Assembly: GCF_004295585.1 (NCBI RefSeq)
Contig: NZ_AP019400.1
Coordinates: 6,502,501 to 6,566,500, forward strand
From: Cohnella abietis
GTDB lineage: Bacteria; Bacillota; Bacilli; Paenibacillales; Paenibacillaceae
Direction of reading: 5' to 3'
DNA: 64,000 nucleotides
The notes beneath the pieces are model-generated. The model had not been told where the DNA came from and did not search any database. It worked only from the letters and a program-made list of their open reading frames with translations. This document shows positions 60,827 to 64,000 of this stretch, one piece after another; the stretch's first letter is position 1, and each line of letters opens with the position of its first letter. The translations under genes and the position numbers were made by a program.

Positions 60827-61426
60827 CTACAATGGCAAGCCTGCCTCCAGCTTATTTAAAGCCTCTTCCAGCATGCCGGCGAAATCAGCATCTGGATTGT
60901 CCGCAAAACTGAGCATCACTGAGGTAAATACACCTAGTATCGCCCCTGAGAACGTTCGAACAGCTATATCATCCGGATTGCGACCCACTCGCTTCGCTAC
61001 CATTTCTGAAATCATATGCATCGTTTGAAACATGTTATTAAGAGTTGCTGCCCGCAGCTCTGGGACTGTCATCATGAGCTGATTCCGTTCAGACACCATC
61101 GCTAGCTCATCGGCAGACAGATTTCCAATTTCCGAAATCATAGCGTTACGAACTGCCTGCAACGGACTCAGATGGGATGGCTGGTTCTCGAATGCAGCGA
61201 TGATAAGAGGATCGTAATTATCCTTCACCAACACATCCTCTTTCGTCGAGAAGTAGCGGAAAAACGTACTGGGTGAAATCTCTGCTGCTTCCGCAATCTG
61301 TTCGACGGTAGTTGCCTGATAGCCCAGCTCGCGAAAGAGCCGTAGTGCGTGCATTTGGACCGCTGCTATTGTCTTTGCCTTTTTGCGCTCACGCAGCCCC
61401 ATCGTCCGTTGAAGATCTGAAGACAC
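60827..61426 (-). CDS. TetR-family transcriptional regulator
   Basis: Repressor of 199 residues. The N-terminal HTH is in GYQATTVEQIAEAAEISPST followed by FFRYFSTKEDVLV, the TetR hallmark. The C-terminal ligand domain is all-helical. GTG 61426 has AGGAG 9 nt upstream; the GTG at 61435 is too close to it. It lies 18 nt downstream of an MFS efflux gene in the same orientation and likely represses the pair. Confidence 0.92.
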   Translation of the reverse strand: MSSDLQRTMGLRERKKAKTIAAVQMHALRLFRELGYQATTVEQIAEAAEISPSTFFRYFSTKEDVLVKDNYDPLIIAAFENQPSHLSPLQAVRNAMISEIGNLSADELAMVSERNQLMMTVPELRAATLNNMFQTMHMISEMVAKRVGRNPDDIAVRTFSGAILGVFTSVMLSFADNPDADFAGMLEEALNKLEAGLPL

Positions 61427-61444
61427 TTTACTCACTCTCCTATG

Positions 61445-62953
61445 TCATTTGGCCCCTAAATCTAGTTGCCCCTTCTCAGTAACTCGTAACCGCAGGAAGA
61501 CCAAGGTTAATACTAAGCCCAGTGCAGCAACGCCCCCGCTCACCATAAGCGTGAGGTTCATTCCATGAACAAAGGAGGAATGAACAGAATCGAGTAATTT
61601 CGTCGAGTCCATTTGTTGTGCAACTTCCACCCCCGCGGATACGCTTCGCTGCACCACTTTCGCTATATCGCTTTGTAAACCTTCTATCTCCAGTTTAGCA
61701 CGATAACCTGTACTAAGCACTGTGCCTAGAATAGCTACCCCTATCGTCCCCCCGACCTGACGCATAGCCATGATCAGCGCCGACCCCACTCCGCTCCGTT
61801 CAGCCGAGAGTGCTGACATCGCCACATCCATCGCAGTTGGGAGCACAAATCCAATTCCTAATCCGACAATGGATATCCATATTGAAGCAAAGCCATAGCC
61901 ATGCCCACTTCCTGTATTTGCCCCTAGAAACAAACCAATAGACAATAGCCCAAAGCCTATAGCAAGAATAGCTTCTGCCCCGAATCTGTTTTTCAATCGT
62001 TCCGACACCTTTGCTCCCAACAGAAGGCCACCTATGATTGGAAGTAGACGGATTCCCGTACCTAATGCATCCGCTCCTTCAACCGCCTGAAAATATTGGG
62101 GTGTCACAAACAGCAATCCGAACATAGCAAACGATACGATGGTCGCTAATATCGAACCCCATGTGAAGCTAGATGAACGGAACAAGGAGAGGTCAATAAG
62201 AGGGTTCCTGACCCGACGCTCCCACAGGATAAAGACTATCAGAGCCAGTAGACCCGTCACAACGGTTGCCAGTGCCTCAATATTTCCCCAGCCCTTCTCA
62301 CCCGCTTCAATGACACCATAGGTTAGGGCAACAAGACCCGTACTAGAGGTCAATATTCCTATGAGGTCTATGCGAGACCTAACTTTACTTCGAGATTCAG
62401 GCAATAGAATGAAAATAGCGATTAGTGCAGCAATAACAATCGGAATATTAATTAGAAATACCGATCCCCACCAGTAATGGTTAAGCAACCATCCCCCGAT
62501 AATTGGTCCTAGCGGTATTCCCAATGAGTTGGCCATTACCCATAGCCCTATCGCTTTAGGTCGCTCCTCCTCCGTGAATAAAACAGGAATAATGGACATA
62601 GATAACGGCAATAAAAATGCTGCTCCAAGACCTAGAAGTGCCCGCCCAATGATGAGTCCCTCTGCAGAACCCGCATAAGCGCATATCCATGATGCTGCTC
62701 CGAATAGTACCAGCGCCATGATTAACATTTTCTTACGACCCATTCGATCTCCAAGAAGTCCAGCCGGCAGCAGCGCGGCAGCGAGAACAAGATTATAGGC
62801 ATCGGCAAACCATTGAAGCTCCCTGTTTGTTGCATGCAAGTCTATTGCCAGAGTAGGCAAGGCAAGATTAAGAACAGTTAAATCTAAGCTTACTGTTAGC
62901 AGACAGAGCGAAAGTGCACCGAGAATCCACCATTTCCGATTTTCTTTTATCAT
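61445..62953 (-). CDS. MFS drug efflux transporter, DHA2 (EmrB/QacA) type
   Basis: Membrane protein of 502 residues with fourteen predicted helices. Motif D1 TVLNLALPTLAIDL is in helix 1, motif A GLLGDRMGRKKMLI follows helix 2, and motif C GIPLGPIIGGWLL is in helix 5, which together define DHA2 exporters. The start is ATG 62953; a GTG at 62968 lies inside the ribosome site. First gene of a two-gene unit with the TetR regulator. Confidence 0.93.
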   Translation of the reverse strand: MIKENRKWWILGALSLCLLTVSLDLTVLNLALPTLAIDLHATNRELQWFADAYNLVLAAALLPAGLLGDRMGRKKMLIMALVLFGAASWICAYAGSAEGLIIGRALLGLGAAFLLPLSMSIIPVLFTEEERPKAIGLWVMANSLGIPLGPIIGGWLLNHYWWGSVFLINIPIVIAALIAIFILLPESRSKVRSRIDLIGILTSSTGLVALTYGVIEAGEKGWGNIEALATVVTGLLALIVFILWERRVRNPLIDLSLFRSSSFTWGSILATIVSFAMFGLLFVTPQYFQAVEGADALGTGIRLLPIIGGLLLGAKVSERLKNRFGAEAILAIGFGLLSIGLFLGANTGSGHGYGFASIWISIVGLGIGFVLPTAMDVAMSALSAERSGVGSALIMAMRQVGGTIGVAILGTVLSTGYRAKLEIEGLQSDIAKVVQRSVSAGVEVAQQMDSTKLLDSVHSSFVHGMNLTLMVSGGVAALGLVLTLVFLRLRVTEKGQLDLGAK

Positions 62954-62972
62954 TATGACAGTTACCACCTTT

Positions 62973-63022
62973 CAATATTTAATTCATATTGAGACTTTAT
63001 GTCATTTGATAGTTACTGTCAA
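62973..63022 (-). promoter_or_regulatory. Promoter and probable TetR operator of the efflux unit
   Basis: Minus strand: -35 TTGACA (63017-63022), 17-bp spacer, -10 TAAAGT (62994-62999). Just downstream, CAATAT (62973-62978) and ATATTG (62986-62991) form an inverted repeat, a suitable place for TetR to block transcription. Confidence 0.55.
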
Positions 63023-63058
63023 TATTTTATTTTGAAAATGTACAGAGATTACCTCGGC

Positions 63059-63100
63059 AAAAAGCCTACTTCCGTCCATGATTGGCGAAAGTAGGCTTTT
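63059..63100 (-). terminator. Terminator of the racemase-family gene
   Basis: AAAAGCCTACTT and AAGTAGGCTTTT form a 12-bp stem with inner pairing. It works in either direction and lies about 35 bp past the racemase-family stop. Confidence 0.82.
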
Positions 63101-63134
63101 GGGTGCAAGTTATGAATGGGTATGAGCTAGCGGT

Positions 63135-63806
63135 CTATCTGCGTTCGGTCTGCACATTTTCCATGTATGAAGTTAATGCTTCCAACGGATTCCCTATGGC
63201 AATGTTCATCTCCGATTGAACAATTCTGGCCGCGTCCACCATTGACAATTGTGCAACAGAAATAGAAATATTATTGCTCATAGTCCTTAGCAAGCTGCGC
63301 ATGTAATCAGATACCACGGTAAGATATTGCTCTTGCTTACCCTGCATAATCAACTCAAAGCTATTATCAATAACTAGTGCTTCCACTACAGGATGTTTTC
63401 CTATTTTTTGCGCATATTCGTGTAATCTTCTCATCGTTCCTTCAACTGTAGCTGGGTTAGTAAAGAGTAATAGTTGCGGTTGAGCTTGTTTGCACAGATG
63501 CTCGAACAGGGGTTCATCGATCTTGATAACGGGAATCGTAACCGTTTGCTGATCCTCTTGAAGGAGGGCGATGTAATTCGTACAAGTAATCAGAATTGCA
63601 TCAACGTTAGCCTTGGCGATCCACTCCAGTTGCTCATTCACCTTCTGTTGGGCATCCACCTGGCTAAAAGTCTTATCCGATGAGATTCTATATACCAATG
63701 CAGGGTCAACAAAATGAAGCAACTCCGCCCCATACACTGATAAAGCCTGTTCTATATAAGGAATATTAGAATAATGGGCATGCAAGCAACCAATGCGCTT
63801 TTTCAT
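63135..63806 (-). CDS. Aspartate/glutamate racemase-superfamily protein
   Basis: Cytosolic protein of 223 residues in the Asp/Glu/hydantoin racemase fold. The first catalytic Cys is present in ILITCTNYIALL (about 80). At the second Cys position the sequence is SVAQLSMVDAARI, so the usual two-Cys mechanism may not apply; one-Cys members include decarboxylases and isomerases. ATG 63806 follows GGGAG. It lies 31 nt after a Cys/Met-metabolism PLP enzyme and is probably in its operon. Confidence 0.78.
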   Translation of the reverse strand: MKKRIGCLHAHYSNIPYIEQALSVYGAELLHFVDPALVYRISSDKTFSQVDAQQKVNEQLEWIAKANVDAILITCTNYIALLQEDQQTVTIPVIKIDEPLFEHLCKQAQPQLLLFTNPATVEGTMRRLHEYAQKIGKHPVVEALVIDNSFELIMQGKQEQYLTVVSDYMRSLLRTMSNNISISVAQLSMVDAARIVQSEMNIAIGNPLEALTSYMENVQTERR

Positions 63807-63837
63807 TTTGGCTCCCTGCCTTCCTTTGCACATCATG

Positions 63838-64000
63838 CTAAGATTTCGTACCACTCCAAGCCTGATCGATATCGGCGATCAGATCGTTCGGATCCTCCAT
63901 GCCGATATATAATCTGACTACAGTCGCAGTGTGTTCACCTGCATCATTAGTCAATGGACTAACCGTAACTAGACTCTCAAAGCCGCCCCAGCTAACGCCG
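63838..64000 (-). CDS. Cys/Met-metabolism PLP-dependent enzyme, C-terminal fragment
   Basis: The last 54 codons are visible and the gene continues beyond the right edge. GVSWGGFESLVTVSPL and VVRLYIGMEDPNDLIADIDQ are the conserved C-terminus of cystathionine gamma-synthase, cystathionine lyase or methionine gamma-lyase. The exact reaction cannot be decided without the active-site region. Confidence 0.88.
   Translation of the reverse strand, partial: GVSWGGFESLVTVSPLTNDAGEHTATVVRLYIGMEDPNDLIADIDQAWSGTKS

Overview
The window looks like chromosome of a spore-forming member of the Bacillales, most likely Paenibacillaceae (Paenibacillus or Cohnella type). The evidence is a complete gerA-type germination operon (gerA-gerB-gerC), many proteins with recognisable Bacillus relatives (LipL, DbpA/YxiN, a YhcX-type GNAT-nitrilase, a BmrCD-type exporter pair, a RacA-like protein), LplABC-type sugar uptake without its own ATPase, CcpA-type cre sites and strong GGAGG ribosome sites. 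No phage, CRISPR array or complete insertion sequence was found. The species is not fixed by what can be read here.

Layout. 1-10.1 kb: minus-strand catabolic locus with an ABC importer for an oligosaccharide-like solute, a glycerophosphodiesterase-like enzyme, a PHP hydrolase, a LacI regulator, a PfkB kinase, a metallophosphoesterase and an M17 aminopeptidase cut by the left edge. Cre-like and LacI-like sites lie at its promoters, and one operator copy sits inside the operon. 10.3 kb: secreted NlpC/P60 hydrolase. 11.4-18.6 kb: mannitol operon mtlA-mtlR-mtlF-mtlD that also carries its own ptsI and ptsH. 18.7-19.1 kb: tandem array of a 51-54 bp unit. 19-26 kb: alkylation repair protein, gerABC, iron-type alcohol dehydrogenase, MFS transporter. 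26.4-32.4 kb: lipL, a chemoreceptor, heterodimeric ABC exporter. 32.5-33.4 kb: gene-free region with structured repeats. 33.4-41.6 kb: AttH-type protein, small DUF proteins, SgrR-type regulator, two adjacent nitrilase-family genes and a RacA-like protein. 41.7-44.5 kb: polysaccharide deacetylase with an ECF-like promoter, then a membrane methyltransferase divergent from a MerR-methyltransferase fusion.

44.6-48.6 kb is a cyclic di-GMP locus: a GGDEF synthase, an HD-GYP phosphodiesterase and a DUF342/FapA-type protein. The last two are transcribed behind a c-di-GMP-I riboswitch with an intrinsic terminator and a possible antiterminator, so the second messenger probably controls synthesis of its own phosphodiesterase. 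48.7-54.2 kb: ilvE, a cold-shock gene, a second tandem repeat array interrupted by a transposase remnant, a lone initiator tRNA, a LysM/CAP lipoprotein and dbpA. 54.4-59.1 kb: a GntR-controlled operon (amidohydrolase, DgaE-like lyase, DgaF-like aldolase, KDG kinase) that reads as a route from an N-acylated aminosugar acid to pyruvate and glyceraldehyde 3-phosphate. 59.3-64 kb: SGNH hydrolase, rpiA, MFS-TetR drug efflux pair, Asp/Glu racemase-family protein and the 3' end of a Cys/Met-metabolism PLP enzyme.

The least explained material is non-coding: a family of ~100-bp two-hairpin elements at 32.7, 33.3 and 48.3 kb whose arms differ in sequence but still pair, a related 114-bp array, and two ~52-bp-unit tandem arrays. 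These, the riboswitch circuit and the MerR-methyltransferase fusion are the items most worth following up. All functional calls rest on reading motifs by eye; no database search was possible.
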